Assembly: GCA_021521415.1 (NCBI GenBank)
Contig: JAIQDT010000226.1
Location: forward strand, 2,208,692-2,272,691
DNA: 64,000 nt
Reading direction: 5' to 3'
Source: Bidens hawaiensis
Lineage: Eukaryota > Streptophyta > Magnoliopsida > Asterales > Asteraceae
Part shown: positions 24,451 to 36,100 of the stretch, piece by piece
Numbering within the stretch: the first letter of the stretch is position 1
Layout: each line of letters starts with the position of its first letter
Notes under the pieces: generated by a model
What the model was told of the DNA's origin: nothing
The model's input: the letters and a program-made list of their open reading frames with translations, nothing else
The model's database searches: none
Made by a program: the position numbers and the translations under genes

Positions 24451-25861
24451 TTGAAGAAATCCCAGGGGCGAAGTTAACCTAACTTTGCCCTTTATCCAAC
24501 TTCGCCCCTTAGTCAACCCACAATCAACTTCACTCTTCATCTAACTTCGTCAATAGCGAAGTCAATTAAAATTTATTTAAAAATAAAACAATCAAAAACA
24601 AGTAACCAAAAGTTTAAGACGTTAAACCATAAGACAAAATGCATAACAAAAGTTAAATAACTAAATAAACAGGATCAAATTTCAGTCTTGCAGAAACCCA
24701 TCGTGTTTTTAGAAAAGATCCGAACAAGAGTCATACTAATTAAGAGGCTGTCACACAGATCCATGTTCCGCGGTATTATGACATAGAGAAACAGGTTGTA
24801 GGCAGGTATAAAACTTAGTATGGTTTTCATTGCTTCTGTGACACGGATTAGGTTCAATTAATCTCAAAATTTAGATGGACATCACATGAGAGATTGTGAT
24901 GCCTCCTATCTATTCTCAAGGCGTATTTGGCTTTCCCCAGGTCACCCCAACTTGACTTCGACCCGTAGTGTCTGATTAATCAATATTCAGATGTCAACTT
25001 TCCGATTCGTTTTCCCGAATTTTCTTATACATTGAATATGCTTTCTTGCCACTTTCTTGATATTTGTAAACAGATAATCTTCATGAGGCTTAAGAATAAT
25101 AATGAAACCCCCCCCCCACCCACCCTTTTTATGGTAATAATACAACTGCAAGTCCCGAATCTGGATCACTGCAGAAACATAACACTATCTTCGCGGGAAT
25201 CAGAACACTCGCGGGCTCGTGCATGACTAGGTAATCAATTTTCTGCCTATCATTCAGAGAGATGTTTGCGGAGACATGCACAGCTCAAAATGACCCTCCA
25301 TAGAAAATCGAAAAGATTTAGTTTGTATCACTACTACTTTTACGCACCACAGAAAGCTACCATAATATACAATGACTGTTCTAGAGTCTTTTAGGCCTAA
25401 TTACTTCACCGGTTAATCACAAAAAATTAATTTATCTATCACTTTCCAAGGTTGGATCAATTTTCATTTTAATACCAATAATGAAACTTCTTGCGAAGTT
25501 ATAGACTTGAAAAATTATATCATTTCCCTAAAAAAAAATTTTAAATTCAAACGCCCCGATCAAGTCAAAGTCTTTAGGTAAATGGCTATCCTGAAGTTCC
25601 AGTGGATCAACCGGACCAACCACATAAGAATATGTGTCCCTCTGACTAAGTATGAACGACAAATTTTATGGGAAAGAATAAAAAACCCATCATAAAACGC
25701 CCCGGTCGCTTTCAGTCATCTAGCTAATGGCTATCCTTATAGTCTACACATAGATGTATGGACCAAACATATTCATGGAATATGTCCTTCAAACTTGAGC
25801 AACCAACATAATTTTAAGCAATAATGATGTTTTTTTTATTAAAACAAAAAGGAAAACGAGG
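24451..25861. other. Non-coding spacer between aORF A and the third copia element
   Basis: I see no gene. Contents: the outer AACTTCGCC motifs to about 24560, a C-rich tract near 25107-25127, GGTTGGATCAATTTT near 25451 (shared with 19933), and a 150-bp direct repeat described separately. The part nearest 25861 should be the 3' non-coding region of the copia element on the minus strand, but no LTR resembling 30145-30669 could be found. Confidence 0.5.
25546..25790 (-). repeat. Direct repeat of about 150 bp, each copy ending in a hairpin
   Basis: AACGCCCCGATCAAGTCAAAG near 25549 is echoed by AACGCCCCGGTCGCTTTCAG near 25699. Both are followed by AATGGCTATCCT (the second copy TAATGGCTATCCT). Copy one continues to GGACCAACCACATAAGAATATGTGTCC (ACATA/TATGT stem) and copy two to a perfect CATATTC (25768-25774)/GAATATG (25778-25784) stem inside GGAC...GTCC. 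It lies in the 3' non-coding side of the third copia element. Confidence 0.7.
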
Positions 25862-26350
25862 TTACTCGGTATTGATCATCCCATTAAGCTCAACAAGGTT
25901 TTGAAAACGGGATCGGTCAAACGCTTTTGTAAAAAGATCGGCAAAATTATCCAGTGAATCAACCTTTTCAAGCATAATTAATTTCTTCTCAGCACAATCC
26001 CGTATGAAATGATGACGAATGTCAATATGTTTAGTTTTACTATGTTTAACGGGATTGTCAGTTACTGAGATAGCAGCAGTGTTATCAATGCAAATAGGAG
26101 TTTGAGTGAAATTCAGACCATAATCGCGCATTTGTTGTTGTATCCATAAAACCTGGGAGCAGCAGTTCGATGCTGCAATGTATTATGCTTCGCAGGTGGA
26201 TATGGCTATAGAGGTCTGCTTCTTGCACTGCCACGACACCAATCTTCCTCAGAGAAACTGACATCCACCGGTTGTTGACTTCCTATTCTGATTGCAACCT
26301 CCATAGTCAGAATCGGTGTATGCTACCAAATCCAGTTCTCCCCCTTTTGA
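25862..26350 (-). pseudogene. Third copia element: RNase H
   Basis: The minus strand reads LVAYTDSDYGGCNQNRKSTTGGCQF, a stop, GRLVSWQCKKQTSIAISTCEA, a stop, then YIAASNCCSQVLWIQQQMRDYGL and an open frame with CIDNTAAISVTDN and HSKTKHIDIRHHFIRDCAEKKLI, ending at 25862. The RNase H acidic residues are visible. Two or three point stops separate it from the RT upstream. It is about as well conserved as the RNase H at 20627 and of the same general type. Confidence 0.88.
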
Positions 26351-26353
26351 GTA

Positions 26354-27640
26354 CTAGAGTCCCAACTTTGGCTTTCCTTTAAGATACCGCAAGATTCTCT
26401 TCACTCCGTTCATGTGCGATTCCTTTGGGTTGGCCTGAAAACGAGCACAAAGACAAATTGCAAACATAATGTTAGGTCTAGATGCAGTTAGATACATTAA
26501 AGAACCAATGATAGCCCGATATTCAGTGGGATCCACATCTTCATCACTATCGGAATCAGCACCTAGTTTGTGGTTGACGCAGATTGGAGTGTCAAATGGG
26601 GTACTATCATCCATCTTAAAGCGTTTAAGCATATCATGGACATACTTCGTTTGATGAATAAACATGCCATCTTTCTTCTGATCTACCTGCAATCCCAAAA
26701 AGAAAGTTAATTCACCCATGGCGCTCATCTCAAACCTTTTCTTCATGACTGCTTCAAACTCCTGACACATAGAAACTCTTGAGGCAGCAAAGATAATATC
26801 GTCCACATAAACCTGAACGAGTAGAAAATCACCCCCTTTCCGTTTGACAAATAAAGTACTGTCGATCTTCCCCCTCACAAACCCATTCTCTAGCAAGTAA
26901 TCTGACAAAGTTGCATACCAGGCTCGAGGTGCCTGATGTAATCCATATAATGCTTTGCTCAGTTTGTACACATGATCAGGAAAATCTGGGTCAGGAAAAC
27001 CCGGAGGTTGTTCGCCATATACCACCTCATCAACTTTTCCATTAAGAAATGCACTCTTCACATCTAACTGGAACACTTTCATCTCTTTGTGTGCAGCAAA
27101 TGCCAGAAACAGTCGAATTGCCTCCAACCTAGCCACAGGAGCAAACACTTCGTTGTAATCGATTCTTTCATGTTAATTAAACCCTTTAACTACCAATCTT
27201 GCCTTGTTGCGAATGATTACCCCCTTCTCATCTCTCTTACACATGAATACCCACTTTGTACCGATAGCATTCACATCTTGTGGTTTTCCAACTAACTACC
27301 ATACTTCCATCTTTTCAAACTGTGCAAGCTCTTCCTGCATGGCTTCAACCCATGAGTTATCCTTCAGTGCCATTTGATAATTCTTTGGTTCTATCTGACT
27401 GATGAAGCAGGCATAAAAGCATTCATTTATAATACCAGTGTCTTTAATGCTTGCATACACACATGTGTTTTCATCCAAACTTCTTCTAGTACGCACACCA
27501 TCAGAAGGATTACCGATCACATTTTCTAAAGGATGATTCTTGTGAATTTTGGTGGTTTCTACCGGACCGACTTCCAGATCATTTTCTAGATTTGGAGAGA
27601 GTTCATCAGAGTGATGCTGAGTGTGAAATGGATTGTAGAA
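26354..27640 (-). pseudogene. Third copia element: reverse transcriptase
   Basis: A 264-codon open stretch (27148-26354) covers most of RT: MFAPVARLEAIRLFLAFAAH, FQLDVKSAFLNGKVDEVVYGE, VYKLSKALYGLHQAPRAWY, VQVYVDDIIFAAS with the YVDD site, TFFLGLQV and SLMYLTASRPNIMFA. The upstream piece (27520-27296) holds the linker and start of RT (QMALKDNSWVEAMQEELAQFEKMEVW). Single stops lie near 27174, 27294 and 27640. The catalytic residues are present, so the damage is slight. Confidence 0.9.
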
Positions 27641-29161
27641 TTAATCTTCATTCGAAACAGCTGGAGTTTCAACCGCACTTGACGAGGTTGGTTGATTTTC
27701 ATTATATTGCGGGCGTTGTACAATGGCCTCCTCTTCGTTAAACAGCATTTGTGTTGCCACTTTCTCATCTAAGTATGCAAAATCCAAAGGCACATTAAAA
27801 GATCTGAATAGCTTATCATAGTCAAAAGCCTCTACTGGTCCCATGCTAGGCCTAGGTGATTTGTAACTAGTAATGTCAGTGTTACAAACCACCTCAACCT
27901 TGCTGTTTGATAGATTAAAGACTCTTCTGTTGGGTGACCCAACAACATAACCAGCTAAGATACGTTCGTCAGCTTTCTCACCAAATTTAGAGTTAGTCTT
28001 TAGTATCGAACATGGGGACCCGAAAGGTTCAAGACCTTTCAAGTTTGGCTTTCTACTATGCATAAGTTCATAACAGGTTTTATTTAATCTTTTAACAGTT
28101 AAAACACGATTAAGGATATAGCAGGCTGTAGCAACAGCCTCAGCCCAAAACACCACGGGAAGTTTAGTATCTGCCAGCATGGTCCTGGCACCCTCGATTA
28201 AAGTTCTATTCTTCCTTTCAGCTACACCATTTTGTTGTGGAGTATATGGGGCGCTGTACTGATGTTCTATCCCTTTCTGCAAACAAAACATCTCCATATG
28301 ATAGTTCTTGAACTCTGTACCATTATCACTTCTGGTGAACTTAACCTTTCTCCCAACTATAATTTCCACCTTGGTAATCAAATTGATTACCAATTGAACA
28401 GTTTCATCTTTTCCCTTCAGAAAATAGACCCAAGAGTACCGCGAGTAATCATCAGTCACTACCAAACAGTATGACGTTCCTCCTAGACTTTTTTCATTCA
28501 CGGGACCAAAAAGATCCATGTGAAGCAAGTCCAAGGTGTTGACAATTGAGTTAACCTTCTTGGAGTGATGAGGCTTCTTGTGTTGTTTTCCTTTCTTGCA
28601 TGACACACATTGATATTCAAAATTGAAGTTCTTCAATGGAACCCCAAGTACCAGCCCATTCTTGACAATGTAGTTCATCTTGCGAAGATGAATATGACCC
28701 ATTCGTCGGTGCCACAATTCTGACTCAGATTCTGTTGCTTTTGACAGAAGACACGATTCTTCCGTCACCATGTCAGTTGACCGCATATCCATTACATATG
28801 TGTTCTTTTCTCTTGGAGCCTTCATCATGATCCAATTCTCTAGTATCTTGAAACCAGGATAAAGTACGAGTGCCTCATCTTCAGTGAAGTGAATAGTGCA
28901 TTCTTTGTCACAAATCTGGGAGACACTCAACAGGTTGTGCTTCAACTCTTCCACAAAATTAACTTTTTCCAACTTTATTCTTCCATTTGTCACAGTCCCA
29001 ATACCAGTAATTTTACCTCTACTTTCTCCTGCAAAACTAACCCTGCCTCCTTGAACAGTCTTCCAATCACGTAACAATTTCTTGTTACCAGTCATGTGCC
29101 AGGAACAGCCACTGTCAACAACCCACATATTGTTTACAGCCCTGCTCGACTGTTCCTGCAC
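27641..29161 (-). pseudogene. Third copia element: protease and integrase
   Basis: A 506-codon frame is open throughout. Protease: WVVDSGCSWHMTGN with the catalytic DSG near residue 16. GAG-pre-integrase and zinc region: ELWHRRMGHIHLRKMNYI and CVSCKKGKQHKKP. Integrase core: LLHMDLFGPV, VVTDDYSRYSWVYFL, FTRSDNGTEFKN and YTPQQNGVAERKNRTLIEGARTML. After that comes the Asp/Glu- and Pro-rich linker to RT. The integrase acidic triad is intact. It is classed as a pseudogene because it is separated by stops from the gag and RT parts of the same polyprotein. Confidence 0.9.
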
Positions 29162-29176
29162 AATTAAAGAAATAGA

Positions 29177-30126
29177 TTAAAATCTAGGGACCCAAGACCT
29201 TCTGGTCTTGGGTTGATTAAACTTGTTATCCGGCATCCAGTACCTTGGTTGCCCAAAGTTAGTTTGAGGAGAGTTTCTATAAGATATGAAAGAAAAATAT
29301 CTAGATGACTGGCTATGAGGCCATCCAAACCTTAGAGAATTTCTAGTATTAATGGAATTATAATTGTTAGTTTGGTGATTCACTAGGAAAAAACGATACT
29401 GGTTTCTTTGAAATCTTGGATTAGTCCAATGATTGAAATTTGATGTGTTAGCATTCTTACCAGCATCATATTTAGTATTCGTTTTATTCTCAGTTTTAGT
29501 AGGCCTCATACTTCTAGATTTCCTCTGTTTCAGAGGATAGTCACTCACAAAGTGTCCTATCCTGTTGCATTTAAAACAAGTTCTGTTCGAACTATTCTTG
29601 TTGTTTTGAAAATTCGTCTCAAAAGTTGTTGTAGACTTCTGATGTCTTTTTCATAGCTAAGATCAATTACTTGTATTTTTTCAGCTGGGGTGGCTTTAAG
29701 ACTTCTGATGTCTTTTTCACTAGCCTTTATTTTTACCGAGTAGCTATTTTCTTTAGTTTTAGAATAGTGATGTTCTTCTTTTAAATTTTTTAATTCTATT
29801 TCCAAACTAACAAACTGACCAGTTAAAGCTTTCAATTGATCAGACAGTTTTTCACATTATTCACAATGAGATTCAGAACATACCTCTGAGATCTGATCGT
29901 TCACTTCTGCCATGTATGCTTGATCCTCCACCGGCTCTTTGTCATATCTACCAGTTTCGATATTTACCAGATTTGCTTGTTCGATCACCTCCTCAACTTG
30001 TATATTCCAGTTATATCCACCGTTCTGCTGAGATATCATAGCTTTATTTTCACTTCCACTTCCATTCTGTTGAGCAGGCCTGTTCTGTCTTCGTTCCACT
30101 CTCTCATTTGTACACTCTTTAGCAAT
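29177..30126 (-). pseudogene. Third copia element: gag, broken
   Basis: Three open pieces in different frames (30099-29857, 29835-29557 and 29548-29177) cover gag-like sequence. They include a coiled-coil stretch (LKALTGQFVSLEIELKNLKEEH), an Asn/Arg-rich tail, and a zinc knuckle spanning the second and third pieces (CFKCNRIGHFVSDY) in which the last Cys is Tyr. The N-terminal UBN2-like region typical of copia gag is not obvious, so the 5' part of gag is shortened or unrecognisable. It lies between the primer site and protease, as expected. Confidence 0.7.
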
Positions 30127-30130
30127 GTTG

Positions 30131-30144
30131 GGACTCTGATACCA
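30131..30144 (-). other. Primer binding site of the third copia element
   Basis: The minus strand reads TGGTATCAGAGTCC immediately inside the 5' LTR. The first ten bases match the initiator Met tRNA primer site. Confidence 0.9.
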
Positions 30145-30669
30145 ATGGTGAGAACTGAGCCCCGGTGCAGAAGCGTGAATAATCGGTATTAACGGTGGAG
30201 CTCGGAACCGGGTTAGGATCGAATCTCAATCGTATTCACTCTTGAAATATGTTTGGACGGATGAGGTGTATTGGGAGAGAGCCTGATTTGATTAACAATC
30301 AATAATAAGATGAACAATTGTAATCAAAACACAAACAAGATAGAAATGGTAGTATGATAATATTAGTCGAATTATTCTCATTAAGATGAACCACTTATAC
30401 ATACATTCATACATACAATCGATTAAAAAATATCAGCCGCCACCAGGAGAGCTCATCCTGGAGGCGGAGACTCTCTCAAAGGGATAAAACCCTAAATCTC
30501 ACACATACACAATACAGTCACTCATACTAGACAAATGAATAAAAACATCTATTTATACTAGTTTAGCATGACTTGGTCTTCAAGCCATCCACCCTTGGTT
30601 GAGAACAAATAATATATTTTCCACCCACATATAAATTCGATGCGTCAGTCTAAAACATAAGTCCCAACA
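30145..30669 (-). repeat. 5' LTR of the third copia element (525 bp)
   Basis: On the minus strand it starts TGTTGGGACTT at 30669 and ends TTCTCACCA at 30145, directly against the primer site. A TATA box, AGTATAAATAG, lies near 30548-30558 on the minus strand. A strong hairpin, CCGCCACCAGGA (30437-30448)/TCCTGGAGGCGG (30456-30467), falls downstream of the TATA box, so it would be in the 5' end of the RNA. The right-hand limit comes from the TG start and the resumption of aORF coding sequence at about 30670. Confidence 0.8.
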
Positions 30670-31407
30670 AGAACCAGAATGTGGAGTCTTTCGATCTCCT
30701 TGATAAATTCATCATTAAATTAAAAAAGGGATTTTCTGACAAGTATGGTGATCTATCAGCTATTGTTTCATGGGGATTTGATATTGACAAAGCCATGTGG
30801 TGGGTGAAAAGGAGGTCTGGAAATACTGAATAGTACAGGAAGATGAAAGAATTTGGGTCATGGACAAGGGTTGACCTAAGTGACTTGATCAACGCTCCTT
30901 TTCACAACCCCAACAACGAAAATGAGTCCACTAACTTCTGGAACTTTTTAAGGAATCAAGTTGATCGAGGATTCCCGAATATGACTACAGCCGAATCATT
31001 CTTAAAAAAGCTAAAGTAGTCCTTGATCCAAATACTGAGAAAACTATGGTAAATTGATGTGGTCGGCTACTAAAAAGGCAACACACATTCAACATTCTAC
31101 CAGAATACACGATGGTGCCCTGGATGAGATGGCATTCTGGACATACGATGGTGAGACGCAACGTTCGTCATTCGTGTAAGAAAGGGACAGTTCAGAGTTG
31201 TTGATCCACGTGACTTGCTGAGATTCAGTGAAAAGGATATTAAACTCTCAGCAATGTTTAAATCATGGGTGAACCACTGTACGAGCCAGCCACTAAGGAA
31301 TACACAAGAATGGTTGGTTTAATTATACGTACAAGTTTGTGGGCTGGTGCATACAAGGATGCGGATGCAAATATAATTGAACACAATTGATGTTGAAGAT
31401 ACAAACC
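30670..31407 (+). pseudogene. aORF piece D: C-terminal fragment
   Basis: The plus strand translates, with stops, to GFSDKYGDLSAIVSWGFDID, AMWWVKRRSG, SWTRVDLSDLINAPFHNP, FWNFLRNQVDRGFPNMTTAESFLKK and VLDPNTEKTMV, then a decaying tail. It sits directly before a polypurine tract and LTR, the position expected for an extra ORF downstream of pol. I group it with the aORF family by position and from memory of similar composite-plant proteins; it does not overlap copies A-C enough to prove this. Its upstream part was cut off by the insertion of the third copia element. Confidence 0.5.
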
Positions 31408-31746
31408 AAGGGGGAGATTGTTGGGCTATTATTAATGTGGTTTGTATTTTGTTATTGGGGTTACATTGTAAACCGAGATCATATGGATCTCGGTTGGCTT
31501 TTGGGTAGTGTTGGGCTTGTATGTAGTCTCTATATAAACCATGTAACTAGGTTTACTAGAGGGTTAGACGTAATAGAGAGAAACGAGTGAAGTATTGATT
31601 GTTTGTAACTCTTTTGCTTAAGCACTAGGAGTTTAATATACGTGTGTTTTGAAGCAGATTCATCGTGTTCTTATTGTTTTTGCTTGCATCATATTGAAAC
31701 AACTCGTGTTAGTTTCCGCATAATCACGAGATTAGGTGATATCACA
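31408..31746 (+). repeat. Polypurine tract and 3' LTR of a copia-like element
   Basis: AAGGGGGAGAT (31408-31418) is a classic PPT. The LTR begins TGTTGGGCTATT at 31419, has a TATA box CTCTATATAAACC near 31530, and is proposed to end GATATCACA at 31746 (328 bp). The 3' limit is uncertain. Confidence 0.65.
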
Positions 31747-31769
31747 TTGAATGATCTGTTCAAAGGACT

Positions 31770-32787
31770 AATTGCACCATTTGCTCTTAAACTTTGAACA
31801 AAAAGGAAAAACTATTTAAAGTAAGATTTAAGTCAAACAGTGTTGCTTTCTTATAGTAAATATGTTGGAATATATGTGATTATGTTTCAATTTGTACTTT
31901 CAAATAAACTTGAATGTTTATCTAACACTTGTCTCATTCGAGCCTACTTTTTAAATGTCCTAATATGTGTTCTTAAGTATACTTGAATATTTACTTGATG
32001 TTTAACTTTTTTGAGTAAACTTGTAATATTTCAAGTGAACTTGCCTGATTTGTCATAATAATGTTGTGAATGAAGTATTGAAAGGTCAATTAATCAATAT
32101 GATCCCATGTTGAGATCTTTTCAAAAATAAGAAAAGGATTAGAATTGATAAACTAAAATTTGATCTCAAAAATGCACCATTTGCTCTTAAACTTTGCAAA
32201 AAAATGAAAAACTGTTTAAAGTAAGATTTAAGTCAAATAGTGTTGCATTCTTATAGTAAATATGTTTGATTATATGTGATTATGTTTGAATGTGTACTTT
32301 TGAATAAACTTGAATGTTTGCTTGATACTTGTCTCATTTGAGCATACTTTTTAAATGTCTGTATATGTCTTAATATGTGTTCTTAAGTATACTTGAATAT
32401 TTACTTGACGTTTAACTCTTTCGAGTAAACTTGTATATTTCAAGTGAACTAGCCTGATTTGTCATAATAATGTTGTGAATGAAATATTGAAAGCTGACTT
32501 AATCAATATGATCCCATGTTGATATCTTTTCACAAATAAGAAAAGGATTTGAAATGATAAACTAAAATTTGATCTTAAAAATTCACCATTTTCTCTTAAA
32601 CTTTGAACAAAATGGAAAAATTATTTAAAATAAGATTTAAGTCAAACAGTGTTACATTCTTATAATAAATATGTCTGAATATATGTGATTATGTTTGAAT
32701 GTGTACTTTCGAATAAAAATTATTGTTTATCTGATACTTGTCTCATTCGAGCATAGTTTTTAACTTGCCTGATTTGTCATAATAATG
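31770..32787 (+). repeat. Tandem repeat of about 400 bp, two and a half copies
   Basis: Units start at GCACCATTTGCTCTTAAACT near 31774 and 32174 and at TTCACCATTTTCTCTTAAAC near 32583, so the period is 400-409. Each carries TAAGATTTAAGTCAAA and ATATGTGATTATGTTTGAAT. The third unit has lost about 130 bases and runs directly into the TATA box at 32793. The layout looks like a repeated upstream enhancer region. Confidence 0.9.
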
Positions 32788-32790
32788 TAT

Positions 32791-33028
32791 AGTATAAAAG
32801 GGGGACTTAGAAAAATATTCATTCACTATTTCCCTCATTTTCTCTTCTATTATACCCAGCTTACTCACAACCTAAGTCATTGAACTGCTGCTCAACAAAT
32901 CTTTCAAATAATCATCATCCATTCTAATTCCGACTTGGTAAGCTTTGATTAAGTGATTTCCGACACTCATTATGTGGGTTTAGGTCTCTAATTTTTAAAT
33001 TTTACTAACATCTCTGTTTTATGTGTAG
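32791..33028 (+). promoter_or_regulatory. Promoter and 91-bp leader intron of aORF copy B
   Basis: A TATA box, AGTATAAAAGGGGG, spans 32791-32804. About 135 bases later comes CTTG|GTAAGC at 32938. The 3' side has TTTACTAACA (a good branch site), TCTCTGTTTT and GTGTAG ending at 33028, giving a consensus 91-bp plant intron before the ORF. The signals are clear in sequence; transcription is not shown. Confidence 0.6.
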
Positions 33029-33138
33029 GTTATTAAATTGTCAAAGAACATGTTCATAAAGACTATCATTTTATGCTTTCTTCTTCAATTATATATGCAT
33101 GCTTGTTCAATTAATGTTCAAATTGACTAACTTATACT

Positions 33139-36100
33139 TTGAATGAGTGTTTTGCCTATATGTGTGCAAATATGGCATATAAATTCGAGCCAACGCATAA
33201 TATGTGCGCGTTTCTCCAAATTACATTGGAGAATCGCCCTTTGGAGGTCATGATCAATTGGCTTATCTGCTCAAATTTGATATTTTCTCTAACAGAAAGC
33301 CCGATAATCTACAAAAATCATGTTACAGACTTCTGAGGATCTACAAAATATGTAGAAGATGTACATGGCAGAAAAATTGAGGCCACTTTACTCTGAAGGA
33401 AAGTTGAAATAACGGAGCAAGTCATACGCACAAGCCTTCAGTTAAACGATGATTTCGCTGAGCAATTATCATACTCCCATCAAAGATTGTTAGGAGTATT
33501 TCAAAAAACATTGGGGTACCAGGGAAAACATTAATGAGGGACAATTCCAGAATGGGATGTTTCCATTAATCTACCGATTTCTGATACATCATATCATTTA
33601 GAGTCTGACTCCACGAAGAGGAACTTGTATATTTATGAGTAGAGAAATTTCAATAGACACTTGTGTTCTTTATAATCAGCCGTTCAATTTTTCAAGAATG
33701 ATATTTGAAGGAATGGTGTCAAATATTAGAAAAAGGGAGGCTGTTAAGTTTCTAATGTATCCAAGATTCTTACAAATTATCTTCAACATCTTACACCGTT
33801 ATTTGCCAATTGGTGGTGCCACACTAATTCTTAAGGATCCAACTGTGTATAGGAGGATTAGCATATTGGGGGCAAGAAGTTTATTTAATCAGGAGATAGA
33901 ATTTTACATTTTTGCATGGTTTGTGAACAATGATTTTGAAGTGATGGAGGTTCATGCTTCACCAATGGAGAGCAATGAGGAAGAAAGTTATGATGAGAGT
34001 GACGATGAGGAGAGTAAGACTGATAATGACAATGATTATTGAAAAGATAATGATGATCATGATGATGAAGGTAATAAGGTGATAATTGAGGAGAATGTGG
34101 CTGATGTTCTAGCACAAGTTGAGGGGGAGGTAGTTCATGATGAAGTTGTTGCTAAGGTAATTCACCACCACCTCAAACCCAAACCCATGAGCCATACATT
34201 CCCTCACCACCACACACACCACCTTAAACCCAAACCCATTAGCCATACATTATATCACTACCACACTCACCATCTCAAACCCAAACCCATGAGCCATACA
34301 TTCCATCACCCCATACCCACCACATCTAACCCAAACCCATGAGCAATAAATTCCATCAACACAACACTCATTACCCAAACCTAAACTCATTATCGCCCAC
34401 TTTTTAAACCTACCAGACACTCCTTACCAATCACCAACCCACTCCATAAAAAATGCCCAAATTGACATTACGTCATCACCATCTACCCAAAGTCAAACTC
34501 CATTTATACAAACCAAAAACCCCTTACCACATAAAAGTTCCCAAAATAATTCAAAGCCCAGTACAACAATCTCAACCCCGAACTGAAATTTTTGAATCCT
34601 CTGAATTTGATCCCTTAAATATAAACCTTTCACCATTTACCATTCCAACCCATGAAACTTGAAAATAATTTTTAATATGATTGTTGAAAACTGTGACTTA
34701 AGGACTGAAAATTCAGAGTTGAGGTTTAAAAACAATTACAAGTAACGTTGTATTCAAACCCTGCAACCTAAGGTTGAGAAGACCTTAGATACACCAAAAC
34801 AGGGGTAGAATGTTTCTTTTTCTTCTAACAACAACTCTTTAAATATAATTGGTTTTATCTATGCAGATAGTGAAAAACAAATGAGTATTTATGAGGAGAT
34901 GACTGTTATTGAGGAGAAAAGGGAGAATGTGGAAGTTGTGAGAATGAATGAAGATGATGATGATGTGACAATTATCCTAGATGAAAATATAGAGATAGCT
35001 GAGTCTGATATAAACTCTGGTGAAATTATAATAATGTCTGGTGAAATTGTGGAACTTAATCCTACTCATGATGAATTTGATGAAGTTAGTTCCTTGATTG
35101 TAAAAGAGAAAGATGTGGTAGATGAAGAGTGGGAAGATTTATTCAGTGAAATAGATAGGATGCCACCTACAGTCATAGAAGAGGTTGGATCATCCAAACT
35201 CCTAGATGAAGATAAGGAAAATAGGAAGGAGAAGGTGAAGGCTCTGGCGGAAAATGAAAGTCAATTACACGGCCTAAAGAAAAATATTAATGAGTCAAAT
35301 GATCATATCAAATTTATTGATGACTCTTCTGAAAAAGCTAAAATGCTACATGATCAAATTTTTAATGAATGGATTGAAAGGGAAATTCTGAACTTCTTGT
35401 TAACTGAGAAACAACTGGATGAGCAAAGATTCCTAATGGAACAAATTGAGTTACATAACAAGATTAGAGAAGATGAGGATGAGCTAGATCAAGAGGTTCT
35501 TGAGGGACTCTTGAAACTAAAACAAACTGAAGATGCTGAAAAGGCACTAGCTCTGGTTGTTCACAAATTTCAGGAAGAAAATGAGAAAGAAACAGAATAG
35601 ACTATGGTGACAACACCAACTACTGAACCTTTTTCTGAAGTAAATCTTAACAGGCAGTTGGTGATTGGCTATGATGATATCAGAATACAAAAGGAGATGG
35701 CCAAAGCTTCATCTCAAAGGGTGCTTGCTAAACTAATTGAAGATATCAGTTCTAATTGAAGGGAGTGGCCAGTAAATGTGGTTAAAAATGCAAAAGGAAA
35801 AGGAATGGTCGAAACATACCTAATGTTGAATAAAACTTGAAAAAGAGGAGAGTTGTTAAGGTAAAGGTGTAGGAAGAGAAAGAAAAAGAAAATCAAATGA
35901 AGAACCCATTAATGTTGTACCTCTGCAAATGGTATAACTAAAGGATTTTGAACATAATGAACAGATGAATCTCAATGAACCACAAATTGTTGCTTTGGAG
36001 GATCTATCAGATATGGAAGCAGATAAAGAGGCGGAAGAAGTAAAAGACAAAGAGGTTGAATGCAGTTCACCTTAAATCCATTTAACTGATGAACACATTG

